Assembly: GCA_041398785.1 (NCBI GenBank)
Contig: JAWKUA010000008.1
Coordinates: 60,001-124,000 of the forward strand
Length of the DNA: 64,000 bases
Direction: 5' to 3'
DNA from: Planctomycetaceae bacterium
GTDB lineage: Bacteria > Planctomycetota > Planctomycetia > Planctomycetales > Planctomycetaceae
Shown one piece after another: positions 28,753 to 38,371 of this stretch. Both the position numbers and the translations under genes were made by a program. How positions within the stretch are numbered: the first letter of the stretch is position 1; each line of letters begins with the position of its first letter. Under the pieces are notes generated by a model. That model saw only the letters and a program-made list of their open reading frames with translations. It was not told the DNA's origin and did no database searches.

Positions 28753-31700
28753 ATGCTGAATCACCTTATCCAATTCTGCACGCGTGAGCGCCTCGTGGTG
28801 GTGCTGTTGACGATGGTCGTCATCGGGTTCGGCATTCGCAGCGTCCGTGATGTGCCGATCGACGCAATACCGAATGTCGGCGAGAACCAGGTCATCGTGT
28901 TCACGGCCTGGCCCGGACAATCACCGAAGGACGTCGAGGATCAGGTCACTTACCCGCTGTCCGTCGCGCTGCTGGCGGTGCCTCACGCCGAAAGCGTGCG
29001 CGGCGAGTCTGTTCGGGTACAGCTTCGTTCAGGTGACGTTTTCCGATGACACGGATTTCCCATTGGGCTCGTTCCGCGAGTGGCGGAACAGTTGGGCACA
29101 GCGGCTTCTGTCCTGCCGGAAGGCGTGACGCCCGCTCTCGGACCGGACGCCACGGGACTGGGACAGGTCTTTTACTACACGCTGGAACCGCCTGACAACG
29201 GCATAAACCTTGCCGAACTGCGCAGCCTGCAGGACTTCGTAGTGAAGTATGAACTGCAGGCCGTGCCGGGCGTCAGCGAAGTCGCCAGCGTCGGCGGATA
29301 TGTCCGCCAGTATCAGATCGAAGTCGATCCCGACCGGCTGCGATTTCATGACATCCCGCTGGAAAGACTGATCGCGGCCGTGAAGTCGTCGAACACCGAC
29401 GTCGGAGCGAAGACGGTGGAATCGTCCGGGATGGAGTTCATTATTCGGGGACGCGGATTCATCGGTTCCGGCGGAACACCGTCCGACGCGATTCAGGACA
29501 TCGAGGAGACGACCGTTCTGTCGCGCGACGGAATCCCCGTGCGAATTCGCGATCTGGGCACCGTTCAACTCGGGCCCGATTTTCGACGAGGCGCCATCGA
29601 CCTGAACGGGACGGAAGCCGTCGGCGGCGTTGTCGTGATGCGATTCGGCGAAAACCCGCGGAAAGTCATCGAGCGGGTGCGCGAAAGAATCTCACAGATT
29701 GAACCAAGCCTCCGCGGAGTTCGCGTCAACGCCATCTACGATCGCACGCGACTGATTGATGAAACCGTCGGCACACTGACAACCGCGCTCACCCAGGAAA
29801 TCGTCATCACAGCGGTGGTGATTCTGCTGTTCCTGCTGCACGTACGAGCCAGCATCGTGGTGGCCATCACTCTGCCCGTCGCCGTGCTGATGGCGTTCAT
29901 CGGTATGAACGTTCTGAATGTCGACGCCAACATCATGTCGCTGGCGGGAATCGCGATTGCCATCGGCACTATGGTCGACATGGGGATCGTCGTCTCCGAA
30001 AACATCTACGGACATCTCGCCGACTGGGAACACCTGCAGAGCCGGAAAGCTGATCGCTCACCGGAGCACGACAGCCCTGCGAAACGCAACATCGACGCGG
30101 CTGACGACATTCCAGCGGACTCCGGCCGATTAGCCGTCATCAACAGGGCCGCGGCGGAAGTTGCTCCGGCGGTCGTGACGGCAGTGCTGACCACCGTTGT
30201 CAGTTTCCTGCCGGTGTTCATGCTGACCGGACGCGATCACCGGTTGTTCGCTCCGCTGGCGTGGACAAAGACCTTCGCGCTGATTTCCGCATTGATCGTG
30301 GCGGTGACGCTGGTGCCGCTGCTGAGCCGACTGCTGCTGCGAACTTCACGAATGAAACTTGCCACACGAATCGCCGGCGCTGCTGCGCTGGCAATGCTGA
30401 CGGGCGGCACGTGCTTTCTGGTGTGGGGAACACGAATCACCGCGGCGCTGCCAGTGTCGCTGGCCGCGCTGACGGCGCTGGTCTCAGCCGGCGGCGGATT
30501 GCTGGGTTTTTGGATGCTGAGCGAACGCCTGCGCCCCGTGGACGAGAATCCGGTCAGTCGGCTGATCAACGCGGTGTATGAACCGGTCCTGCGACTTTTT
30601 CTCCGGCGGAAGGCCGCCTTTCTGGCGATTCCCGCGTTCTTCGTGCTGCTGGGGCTGGGAGCGTGGATCGGGCTGCCAGCGGTACTGGCACCGTTCGAAA
30701 ACTTCGCGAGCCGTTTGGGGGCGGATCTGAATCAGGTTCCCGGATATGTGGCGTTCAAACATGCGTTCCGGGGTCTGGAATCGGATGACTGGATCGCTCT
30801 GGACGAAGGCAGTTGGTTCTACATGCCGACGCTGTATCCCGCCGCCGGGTTTTCTCAGGCGATGGAGATCCTGCAGACTCAGGACGCGCTGATCAAACAG
30901 ATTCCGGAGGTCGACAACGTGCTCGGCAAGATCGGTCGCGTCGATTCGGCCCTCGATCCGGCACCAGCGGCCATGATAGAAACCTACGTCACGCTGAAGC
31001 CTCGCGAACAATGGCGGGACGGCATCGATGCCGGTGACGTCTGGGACGAAATTAACGCCGTGGCCACGCTGCCGGGAGTCACGCCGGCGTCTCCTCTGCA
31101 GCCGATTGAAGGACGCGTTGTCATGCTGCAAAGCGGAATCAGAGCGTCCATGGCGATTCGAATCTTCGGCGACAGCCTGGACGGACTGGCGGACGCGTCC
31201 CGCAAGGTGGCCGAACAGTTGCAGCGCACGCCACAGGTGAATCCGGCTTCCGTCAACCCCGATATTGTGCTGGGCAAACCGTATGTGGAGTTTGAAGTCG
31301 ACCGCGACGCAGCCGCTCGGTTCGGACTGTCCGCGGCGCAGATCAACCAGGTTATTGCAACCGCGCTCGGCGGAGCAAACCTGACCAGGACGGTTGAAGG
31401 GCGCGAACGCTATCCCGTGCGGGTTCGCTATCAGCGCGACCTGCGCGACCGGATCGATGAACTTTCGCGCCTGCCGGTCGTAACAGGCTCCGGCGAGGTT
31501 GTTCCTCTGGATCTGCTGACCGACGTCAGCACGACGTGGGGACCGGGAGCCGTCAACAGCGAAGACGCGCGACTGGTGGCTCACGTGTCGTTCACACCTT
31601 CAGGAATCACGGGCGATCTGGAAACGGTGAAGGCCGTCGAAGCGTCGCTGCGGGACGCTCAGCGCGACGGAACGCTGCGGCTGCCCGCCGGATACGCGCT

Positions 31701-32280
31701 GCAGGCGGTGGGATCGTTCCAGAACCAGGTGGAATCCAACGCACGGCTGATGTGGGTGTTGCCGCTGGTCGTGTTGACGAACCTGTTCATCATCTACCTG
31801 CAGTTCCGCCACCTGCCGATCACGCTGGCCGTGTTTGCCGGAATTCCCGTGGCGTTCTCGGGAGGCATGATTCTGCTGGCAGTCAACGATGTGGAAATCA
31901 ATACCGCCGTCTGGGTGGGATTCATCGCTCTGTTTGGAATCGCGGTGGATGACGGAGTCGTCATCGCCACGTATCTGGACCAGGTGTTTACCCGCCGAAA
32001 ACTGAGGTCCGTGCAGGATATTCGCGACGCCACCGTTGAAGCGGGACTGCGCCGCATTCGACCCTGCCTGATGACCACCTTCACAACGGTGATCGCTCTG
32101 ATTCCCGTGCTGCTGTCCACCGGACGCGGCGCCGAAGTGGCGAAGGCAATGGCGTGGCCGGTCTTCGGCGGAATGATTCTGGAACTTCTGACACTGTTCG
32201 TCGTTCCCGTCGTGTTCTGCGGATTCAAGGAACTCAAGATGAACCTGGGACTCCACGACCGGCACTGGCAGGCAGGCTGA
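28753..32280 (+). CDS. CusA/CzcA-like heavy-metal RND transporter, frame broken near its start
   Basis: When joined, about 1175 residues. The first 86 residues (MLNHLIQFCTRERLVVVLLT to ESVRG) are in one frame. At about 29005, 29060 and 29076 the frame moves by one each time (FGYSFVQVTFSDDTDF, HWARS, RVAEQLG), which restores the first frame; from 29080 it is open to 32280. Typical RND features follow: GPDATGLGQVFYYTLE, helix 4 with GIAIAIGTMVDMGIVVSENI, and GIAVDDGVVIATYLDQ near the end. It pumps mono- or divalent metal ions using the proton gradient. The three changes within about 70 bases look like extra bases; as read, the porter domain start is lost. Confidence 0.85.
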
Positions 32281-32425
32281 CGCTGCAACGCCAGGACTTT
32301 CCGTGTGCCAGCGCCGCGCTGGCAGCTGCAGTGACAGTTTCCGCGTCGCTGGATTCCGTCCATGCCGCGCGCGATGATGTCGAAATGCGTCTTTGAATCT
32401 TCAACTTCGGAAGAATGCTGTCGCC

Positions 32426-34339
32426 ATGCCCGCATCACTGGCTCACGTGAATTCCGGCACGCCGATGGGAGCGACACTGATTGATGACGGCGCGACGTTT
32501 CGCGTGTGGGCTCCGAATGCCCGTTCCGTGCATGTGATCGGCGAATTCAACGGGCGCGTGCGTGACGACAGCAGCCTTCTGACCAAAGATGTCAACGGCC
32601 ACTGGGAGGGCTTCATTCCCGGTGTGCGCGACCGGCATCGATACATGTTCTACGTTGTCGGTGATGGATCGGAAGGCCCGAAGCGTGATCCGTACGCTCG
32701 CGAGCTGCAGACTCCGTTTCCGGGAGAATGCATTGTTCGCAGAACCGATTTTCCGTGGCACGACACCGGCTACGTCACGCCGCGGTTTCCCGATTTCGTG
32801 ATCTATCAACTGCACGTCGGCACGTTTTTCACTCCCAACCTGCCGAACAAAGCCGGCACGTTTCTGGATGTCGCGCGAAAGATTCCTCACCTGGCGGACC
32901 TGGGAGTCACCGCGCTGCAACTGATGCCGATCCAGGAATTTCAGACGCAGTTCAGCCTGGGTTACAACGGAACGGACTATTTTTCGCCGGAGATGGATTA
33001 CGGAGTGGAAGACGCCGAACTGGCACCGTACGTCGCTCACGTGAATGACCTGCTTGAACGAAAGCATCTGCCGAAATACGCCATCACCGACCTGCACGGA
33101 GAAATGAACCAGCTCAAAGCACTTGTCGATCTTTGCCATATTCACGGTTTGGCGGTGCTGCTGGATGTCGTCTACAACCACGCGGGAGGTGACTTCGGCG
33201 ATGAGAGCATTCACTTCTTTGATCGTCAGTCAACGTTCGGCGGCAACCGCAATTCGCTGTATTTCACAGACCGAGGTCACGCCGGCGGCCTGGTATTCGA
33301 CTTTGGCAAGCCCGAAGTCCGCGACTTTCTGATTCAGAATGCTCGATTCTTTTTGAACGAATATCGCGTCGACGGATTTCGGTACGACGAAGTCAGCGTG
33401 ATCGATCACGACGGTGCTCCTCATGGCTGGAGCTTCGCTCAGGACTTAACGTCGACCGTTCGGTTTCATCGTCCCTCCGCGCTGCAGAAGGCCGAATACT
33501 GGAGTGTCAATCCGCTGGTCGTAACGTCCGCGCCGACCGGTGCAGGATTCGATACCACTTTGACCGACGGCCTGCGTGACGCGATTCGAAACGTCATCAG
33601 CGATGCCGCGTTTCCCGATGAACGCCCGCTGAAGATGCAGGCGCTGGCGTCCGCGATGTGGCCCGGCGGTTTCCACGATCACTGGCGGTTCGTGCAGGGG
33701 CCGGAAAACCACGACGCCGTCCTCCGCGATCGAAAGCTGCGAGTCGCCAGGCTGGGTGATCCGGCAAACCCGCGATCATGGTTCGGCCGCAGCCGCGCCC
33801 GCGTCGCCACCGGCATCAGTCTGACGGCTCCCGGAATTCCCATGCTGTTCATGGGTCAGGAATTCCTGGAAGACAAGCAGTGGTCCGACAATTTTCGAGA
33901 TCATTCGGACCTGCTGCTGTACTGGGACGGCCTGGCAAACGGCGATCGCCAGATGATCGATCACCTGCGCTTCACGCGTGAACTAATCCGACTGCGCTGG
34001 CGCTGCCCGGCGCTGCGAGGCCAGGGATTTCGAATCGTGACAGCTCACGACGAAAATCGCGTGCTGGCCTATCATCGCTGGGTGCCGGACGAAGGCCGCG
34101 ACGTGATCGTGGTCGTGCATCTGTCGACGTACAACCGTTTCGACTATCGCATCGGTTTTCCGAGCGGTGGCGAGTGGAAGGAAGTCTTCAACAGCGACGT
34201 GTACGAAAACTGGGTGAACCCCAACAGCGTCGGCAACGGAGGCCGGACGTTCGCGGACTCCCATCCGATGCACGACTTCGCGTTCTCCGCATCACTGGCG
34301 CTTCCGGCCAACAGTCTGCTGGTGTTTGCGCGGGAGTGA
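32426..34339 (+). CDS. GH13 alpha-glucan enzyme (branching-enzyme/TreZ-like)
   Basis: A 637-residue protein with an N-terminal beta-sandwich (GATFRVWAPNARSVHVIGEF, CBM48-like) followed by a GH13 barrel. Conserved region I is LLDVVYNHAG, region II is VDGFRYDEV with the nucleophile Asp, a likely acid Glu is in KAEYW, and region IV is GPENHDAV. The order resembles 1,4-alpha-glucan branching enzymes and malto-oligosyltrehalose trehalohydrolases. Which of these reactions it runs cannot be settled. No glgA/glgC or treY neighbour is present. An upstream TTG at 32393 would add 11 residues. Confidence 0.85.
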   Translation: MPASLAHVNSGTPMGATLIDDGATFRVWAPNARSVHVIGEFNGRVRDDSSLLTKDVNGHWEGFIPGVRDRHRYMFYVVGDGSEGPKRDPYARELQTPFPGECIVRRTDFPWHDTGYVTPRFPDFVIYQLHVGTFFTPNLPNKAGTFLDVARKIPHLADLGVTALQLMPIQEFQTQFSLGYNGTDYFSPEMDYGVEDAELAPYVAHVNDLLERKHLPKYAITDLHGEMNQLKALVDLCHIHGLAVLLDVVYNHAGGDFGDESIHFFDRQSTFGGNRNSLYFTDRGHAGGLVFDFGKPEVRDFLIQNARFFLNEYRVDGFRYDEVSVIDHDGAPHGWSFAQDLTSTVRFHRPSALQKAEYWSVNPLVVTSAPTGAGFDTTLTDGLRDAIRNVISDAAFPDERPLKMQALASAMWPGGFHDHWRFVQGPENHDAVLRDRKLRVARLGDPANPRSWFGRSRARVATGISLTAPGIPMLFMGQEFLEDKQWSDNFRDHSDLLLYWDGLANGDRQMIDHLRFTRELIRLRWRCPALRGQGFRIVTAHDENRVLAYHRWVPDEGRDVIVVVHLSTYNRFDYRIGFPSGGEWKEVFNSDVYENWVNPNSVGNGGRTFADSHPMHDFAFSASLALPANSLLVFARE

Positions 34340-34517
34340 GTGCTCCGGACAGCACGTCATCGCGTGTCGTCACGGGGTGTTTGACGATGATTTTTCACGG
34401 CGTTCTCCCGGCGGTCGTGCGGCGATTCCGCTTTGAATCGGTGGGGATTCGTGAGAGAATCGGCCGGGCGGAGGAATTTTGCAGTGATGCCTTGGGTGCC
34501 GATTCGGGAGTACCGAA

Positions 34518-35897
34518 ATGTGGAAAGTCACCGGCGGGGCGACTCGCGACTGCGAGGGTCTGGTACGGCGAAGTTTTGTGCAGGCCGGAGTGCTGGGGCT
34601 TGGCGGGCTGACTCTGCCCGGACTGCTGCAGTGCCGCGCCGCGGCGGGTGAGAAACCTGCGATCGATCCTCTGCGGACCGACACCAGCGTAATTCTGATC
34701 TGGATGAGCGGCGGGCCGGGACACCACGAAACCTGGGATCCCAAGCCACACGCCGTGGATCAGTATCGCGGTCCGTTCGGAGCAATCGACACCAGCGTTC
34801 CCGGCATTCAGTTCAGCGAAATGCTGCCCGAACAGGCAAAGATCGCGGAACACATTGCCGTGCTGCGCAGCGTCAACCACGGCACCGGAGATCACACAAA
34901 GGGCAATCACTGGATGCTGACCGGTTTCGAAGGACCGGACTTCAACAAGTCGGACAACAGGATTCAGCGACGGCCCAGCCTGGGTTCCGCTGCGGCGGCG
35001 ATTCGGGGAGCGAACGTCGCCGGAATGCCGCCGTACGCCGCGGCACCTCACCTGCGAGGCGGCACCGACAACCTGTTCCACTACGCCGCGTATCTGGGAG
35101 GCGTCCACAATCCCTTCGTCGTGAATTCCGATCCGAACGAAGAAGGCTTCCGGGTTCGCGACCTGACGCTGTCACGAGGACTGACGTTTGATCGGCTGGA
35201 AGGCCGACGCGAACTGTTGACGACGCTGGACCAGCATCGGCGGCGAATCGATCAGCAGATGGCCGACATGAGCGACCACCAGCAGGCGGCATTCAGTCTG
35301 CTGACCGGCTCAACGGTCCGCGACGCATTCGACATCAGCCAGGAATCCGTCGAAGTGCGAGATTCCTACGGACGCCACACCTTTGGTCAAAGCGCTCTGC
35401 TGGCTCGAAGGCTGGTGGAACGCGGCGTGACGTTCGTGACCGTGAACACGCAGCCGTGGGACCATCACGGCACGGCCAACCGGCTGCCGACGGAAGAAGG
35501 AGCGAAGCAACTGATTCCCCCCGCCGACAAAGCGATCGCCGGATTGATTCGCGATCTTGTGGATCGCGGTTTGTACGAGAAGACTCTGGTGGTGGCGATG
35601 GGTGAATTCGGTCGCACGCCGAAAATGAATTCCGCGGCCGGGCGCGATCACTGGGGCCACACATTCAGCGTCATCATGGGTGGCGGCGGATTGAAGTCCG
35701 GTCAGGTGGTGGGAGAATCTGACGAACACGGCGCCTATGTGGTCGATCGGCCGCTCAGCCCCGAAGACGTCGCCGCGACCGTCTATTATCACCTTGGCAT
35801 CGACGCCCGGCAGACGGCTTTGCCGGACCAGACCGGCCGACCTCGATACCTGGTCGAACACGGCGAGCCCATCCGCGAACTGATTGGCCATGCCTGA
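34518..35897 (+). CDS. DUF1501 protein with Tat-type signal
   Basis: A 459-residue protein of the DUF1501 family, abundant in planctomycetes. The N-terminus has a twin-arginine signal (LVRRSFVQAGVLGLGGLTLP). The body shows sulfatase-like fold elements: ILIWMSGGPGHHETWDPKP, VNTQPWDHHG and MGEFGRTPKMN...GRDHWGHTFSVIMGGGG. Export in folded form is expected. DUF1501 genes usually pair with a DUF1549/DUF1553 cytochrome protein; here none is adjacent. Catalytic role unproven. Confidence 0.9.
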   Translation: MWKVTGGATRDCEGLVRRSFVQAGVLGLGGLTLPGLLQCRAAAGEKPAIDPLRTDTSVILIWMSGGPGHHETWDPKPHAVDQYRGPFGAIDTSVPGIQFSEMLPEQAKIAEHIAVLRSVNHGTGDHTKGNHWMLTGFEGPDFNKSDNRIQRRPSLGSAAAAIRGANVAGMPPYAAAPHLRGGTDNLFHYAAYLGGVHNPFVVNSDPNEEGFRVRDLTLSRGLTFDRLEGRRELLTTLDQHRRRIDQQMADMSDHQQAAFSLLTGSTVRDAFDISQESVEVRDSYGRHTFGQSALLARRLVERGVTFVTVNTQPWDHHGTANRLPTEEGAKQLIPPADKAIAGLIRDLVDRGLYEKTLVVAMGEFGRTPKMNSAAGRDHWGHTFSVIMGGGGLKSGQVVGESDEHGAYVVDRPLSPEDVAATVYYHLGIDARQTALPDQTGRPRYLVEHGEPIRELIGHA

Positions 35898-35939
35898 ACT
35901 CAAGCATCGCGTCACGCCAGTGGAGCCGAACGTCAGTCC

Positions 35940-36629
35940 ATGATCCGCGCTGAATCCGTATGCCGACGCTACGGCACGACCGACCATCAGGTTGTCGCTG
36001 TGAATGACCTGAACCTGACCGTCGAAGCGGGAGAACGTGTGGCCATCGTCGGACGCAGCGGCTCCGGCAAGTCGACCGTGCTGAATCTGCTGGCTGGTCT
36101 GGACCGTCCGACAGAAGGGACGCTGACGATCGATTCCTGCCGGCTGCATGAACTCAGCCGCGACGAAATGGCGGAGTACCGGCTGAAGACAGTCGGCATG
36201 ATCTTCCAGTCATTCCAGCTCATCCCGCAGCGGACGGCTCTTCAGAATGTGGAGTTGCCGCTGATCCTGAGCGGCGTTTCTTCGAAGGAACGGAAGCGGC
36301 GCGCGGCGGAATGCCTGGGGCAGGTTGGATTGTCCGCCCGAAGCACTCACTTTCCCTACGAAATGTCGGGCGGTGAGCAGCAGCGAGTTGCGATTGCCCG
36401 AGCTCTGGTCAATCGCCCCGGTGTGCTGCTGGCCGACGAACCGACGGGAAACCTGGATTCGTCAACCGCCGCGGAAATCGTGAATCTGCTGAACGACGTG
36501 TGCCGAAATTCAGACGTGACCTTCCTGCTGGTGACTCACGATGAACCACTGGCGGAACGGTTCGGCACGCGCCGGCTGACGATGGCCGACGGAGTTCTGT
36601 CCGAAACACCGCGGGAGTCGCCGGCGTGA
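35940..36629 (+). CDS. ABC transporter ATP-binding protein (MacB/LolD type)
   Basis: A 229-residue ATPase with Walker [10 protein letters not shown] (about residues 38-46), Q-loop [12 protein letters not shown], signature MSGGEQQR, Walker [13 protein letters not shown] and an H-loop in LLVTHDE. The EPTGNLD and LIPQ-type Q-loop region place it in the MacB/LolD/FtsE group working with FtsX-like permeases. It overlaps the permease gene by four bases (GTGA), so the two are translated together. Confidence 0.92.
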   Translation: MIRAESVCRRYGTTDHQVVAVNDLNLTVEAGERVAIVGRSGSGKSTVLNLLAGLDRPTEGTLTIDSCRLHELSRDEMAEYRLKTVGMIFQSFQLIPQRTALQNVELPLILSGVSSKERKRRAAECLGQVGLSARSTHFPYEMSGGEQQRVAIARALVNRPGVLLADEPTGNLDSSTAAEIVNLLNDVCRNSDVTFLLVTHDEPLAERFGTRRLTMADGVLSETPRESPA

Positions 36630-38275
36630 CATGGCCTGAGATCGTCCGCATGGCGGTTCACAATCTGTGGCAGCGCCGATTTCGAACGGCGCTGAACCTG
36701 ATCGGTATTGTGATCGGCTGTGTCGTGCTGCTGATGACGGCAGCCGGTGCCGCCGGCGTCCGTGACGCGTTTCAGGCACTGTTTGATGCGTCCGAATTCG
36801 CGAAGCAGATCGAAGTCTATCGGACTCACGGATCGCGCTCGGAACCGCCGGACGGAACGATCATCGTGTCGGGAAACATGTCTGACGAACGCCGGGAACG
36901 AATCCGCGAGAGACTGGTGCAGCAGTGGAAGCAAAAGCGAGCCGACCGGAAAGATCACCCGATCAACGCCGAAACACTTGCGAAATTTGCCGCGATCGAA
37001 CATGTCCAGGCGGTGGTTCCTCACTCGTACATTTCATGCCGCGTCGAACTTGTCGGGGCCGACCTGCCAATTTCCGACATGGCGGCGGTGTCCACGGCGG
37101 CGGCCGGTATGGATGCGTCCGGTTTGTCGAGTCCTGATCTGCCCGCGGACGAAATTCTTGCCGGAGTCACCGGGGCGGGTCCGCCGTCGAACTCACTGCG
37201 ACGCAGCGTGATCGAAGGCAGCATTCTGGAAGACAACGACCATTCCGGCGCACTTGTGCATGAGTTTCTGGCGTACCAGCTTGGCTTTCAAAGTGACGAA
37301 GACCTGAAGCGTCTGGTCGGCCGCACGATTCGCCTGAAGTGGAAGATCACAGGGAAGGCTTCATCGCTGTTCGAGATGTTCTCGTCACATGCAGGGCAAA
37401 TTCCATCGGACTTTCTGGCTCAGCAGACACAGTTCACAGCCGCCTTTCAGCAGTTGATCGCGGATCTGGACCGAACGACTCTTTCCGGCGAACAGAAGGC
37501 GCTGCTGCGACAGGCGATGGATGCGTCGGCAGGTCAGTCGCGGGCACTGGCTGACGTCGTGAAGGAAAAGACGTTCACGATTCGCGGAATCTATCGTTCC
37601 GGTGCGGGGGAATCGCTGAGCAGCCTGTTCTATCAGCAGCTGATGGGTGAAAACGTCGAGATACAGATTCACCGCGATGTCGCTGTGGACTGGCAGCTTG
37701 CTGAGGTGAAGCACCACGACTTTCACAGTGCCGTTCTGATCGTCGACAGCAGCCGGCATCTGCGGGAAGTGCATGACCGGCTGGAAGCATCCGGCTGGCG
37801 CGTGTTTTCGGCGGTCCGCATCATGGAAAACATCAACTGGCAGATCGATCACAACCAGTGGGTCGTATTCGGTGTTGCGGCCGCAATTCTGCTGACGGCA
37901 GCCATCGGCATATCAAACACGCTGATCATTTCCGTCATGGAACGCACGCCGGAGTTCGGCATCATGAAATCGCTGGGAGCCAAAGACCGGCACCTGGTTG
38001 CCCTGATGATGTCCGAAGGAGCGATGCTGGGCCTGATCGGCGGCGTGCTGGCGTTTGTGCTCAGCTGGTCGATGTCGTTCGTTGCTCAGGTGTTTGTGCG
38101 CATGTATCTCGAATCCGAGATCCGGGGTCAGGTAACCGGCCCCTTGTTCCGCTTTTCGATACCGCCGGTGCTGCTGATGCTGGGAATTTCAGTGATCGTG
38201 TGCGTCGGAGCCAGCATCGTTCCCGCAATCCGCGCGGCTCGTCTCGACCCCGTCGTCGCCATGCGGCGGACGTAG
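36626..38275 (+). CDS. MacB/FtsX-type ABC permease
   Basis: A 549-residue permease from GTG 36626. It has one N-terminal helix (LNLIGIVIGCVVLLMTAAGAA), a large extracytoplasmic domain (about residues 45-410) and three C-terminal helices: WVVFGVAAAILLTAAIGISN, MMSEGAMLGLIGGVLAFVLSW and VLLMLGISVIVCVGASIVPA. Such type VII ABC transporters do not carry substrate through the membrane but use ATP for work in the periplasm, such as lipoprotein release or driving TolC efflux. The extracytoplasmic domain is long and contains coiled-coil-like segments. Substrate unknown. Confidence 0.88.
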   Translation: MTWPEIVRMAVHNLWQRRFRTALNLIGIVIGCVVLLMTAAGAAGVRDAFQALFDASEFAKQIEVYRTHGSRSEPPDGTIIVSGNMSDERRERIRERLVQQWKQKRADRKDHPINAETLAKFAAIEHVQAVVPHSYISCRVELVGADLPISDMAAVSTAAAGMDASGLSSPDLPADEILAGVTGAGPPSNSLRRSVIEGSILEDNDHSGALVHEFLAYQLGFQSDEDLKRLVGRTIRLKWKITGKASSLFEMFSSHAGQIPSDFLAQQTQFTAAFQQLIADLDRTTLSGEQKALLRQAMDASAGQSRALADVVKEKTFTIRGIYRSGAGESLSSLFYQQLMGENVEIQIHRDVAVDWQLAEVKHHDFHSAVLIVDSSRHLREVHDRLEASGWRVFSAVRIMENINWQIDHNQWVVFGVAAAILLTAAIGISNTLIISVMERTPEFGIMKSLGAKDRHLVALMMSEGAMLGLIGGVLAFVLSWSMSFVAQVFVRMYLESEIRGQVTGPLFRFSIPPVLLMLGISVIVCVGASIVPAIRAARLDPVVAMRRT

Positions 38276-38371
38276 GCGAACCTGAAATGCGCAAGAGACG
38301 GTCTTTGTCAGCGGACCACATCTTACACGGAACAGATCCGGCGCAAGCGCGAAACGCCAGCGCCCACAATG

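Noticed and set aside
27505..28920. 471-codon reverse-strand open frame
   Set aside because: Antisense of the CusB-like gene; no domain or signal is recognisable.
30484..31584. 366-codon reverse-strand open frame
   Set aside because: Antisense of the CusA-like gene, which shows RND motifs on the plus strand.
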